Of a stretch of DNA of 5,315 bases, positions 4,900 through 5,315 are shown one piece after another. The position numbers and the translations under genes are program-made. The stretch covers positions 1 to 5,315 of the forward strand of contig JAKADW010000168.1 of NCBI GenBank assembly GCA_021820165.1, in the 5' to 3' direction. This DNA comes from Bacillota bacterium (GTDB taxonomy: Bacteria > Bacillota_E > Sulfobacillia > Sulfobacillales > Sulfobacillaceae). The notes beneath the pieces were generated by a model, which ran no database searches, was not told the DNA's origin, and saw only the letters and a list, made by a program, of their open reading frames with translations. The stretch's first letter is position 1, and the number at the start of each line of letters is the position of its first letter.

Positions 4900-5315
4900 C
4901 TACTCTTCCAGTGGTGGGCGCCGAAATCCTTCACCCACCACCTCGTGGACACTAGCCACGACCACAAAAGCATCCGGGTCCACCTCATAGATGAGGGCCT
5001 TGACGCGGGTGACTTCGGATCGGATGACGACCACGTATAACATGCGGCGAGCCTTGCCGGTGTAGGCCCCGTGCCCGCCCATGTGTGTCACCCCCCGTCC
5101 AATCTCGACCATAATGCGAGATGCCACATCGTTCGGGTGGCTGGTGATAATGGTAAAGGCGCGGGCGAAGGCTGTGCCCTCTTGAACCAAGTCGATGGCG
5201 CGAGCGGAAATAAACAGGGCGATCAGTGAATACATGGCTTTGGTGGGGTCAAAGGTCACCGCGAACCCAGCGATGACAAAGAAATCGATAACCATCATGG
5301 CTTGTCCCATGCTAA
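4900..5315 (-). CDS. YitT-family membrane protein, C-terminal part (runs off right edge)
   Basis: The frame is open to the window edge; 138 complete codons of the C-terminus are present and the N-terminal membrane helices are missing. The fragment begins with two hydrophobic stretches, MMVIDFFVIAGFAVTF and AMYSLIALFISARAID, matching the last helices of the YitT/DUF161 membrane domain. The DUF2179 domain follows over the last 90 or so residues. Its landmarks are TIITSHPNDVASRI, the glycine-rich GRGVTHMGGHGAYTG, RRMLYVVVIRSEV, YEVDPDAFVVV and the terminal HEVVGEGFRRP. This architecture is widespread in Bacillota; the molecular function is not established. The ATG at 5310 is not taken as the start: the frame stays open upstream and family members have several helices before this point. 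It is convergent with the MFS gene, and the hairpin at 4750-4775 lies between them. Confidence 0.88.
   Translation of the reverse strand, partial: SMGQAMMVIDFFVIAGFAVTFDPTKAMYSLIALFISARAIDLVQEGTAFARAFTIITSHPNDVASRIMVEIGRGVTHMGGHGAYTGKARRMLYVVVIRSEVTRVKALIYEVDPDAFVVVASVHEVVGEGFRRPPLEE

Overview
The window looks like chromosomal DNA from a moderately GC-rich Gram-positive bacterium, probably a Bacillota. This is inferred from purine-rich Shine-Dalgarno sites of the GGAGG type, several GTG starts, a YitT-type membrane protein with a C-terminal DUF2179 domain, and a PenP-like serine hydrolase. A Sulfobacillus- or Alicyclobacillus-like host would fit, but the genus cannot be fixed from the sequence alone. 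There are no rRNA or tRNA genes, insertion sequences, CRISPR arrays or phage genes, and no gene-free stretch over 300 bp.

Left part (1-2034, all minus strand): a compact operon read right to left. It encodes a ribokinase (rbsK, GTG start), then, 4 bp after its stop, a nucleoside hydrolase (GTG start), and after a 48-bp gap a small ribbon-helix-helix-like protein that runs off the left edge. The two enzymes form a salvage pathway: the hydrolase splits ribonucleosides into base plus ribose, and the kinase turns ribose into ribose 5-phosphate. The small protein could be a DNA-binding regulator.

Middle (2035-3489): a short divergent intergenic region separates rbsK from a plus-strand beta-lactamase-like serine hydrolase with no visible signal peptide. 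Its stop codon overlaps that of a convergent minus-strand two-CBS-domain protein. The CBS gene is in turn divergent from an MFS transporter. The 115-bp spacer between those two carries a good extended -10 promoter for the transporter, overlapped by a perfect 7-bp inverted repeat that looks like an operator.

Right part (3490-5315): a 12-segment MFS transporter of the drug:H+ antiporter type (plus strand), a 210-bp spacer with a strong 10-bp perfect hairpin, and the 3' end of a convergent YitT-family gene (minus strand) cut by the right edge.

Most of the content belongs to known families. The points most worth a second look are the operator-promoter overlap ahead of the MFS gene, the unusual serine hydrolase, and the RHH-like gene attached to the nucleoside salvage genes. 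I found no clearly new multi-gene system.
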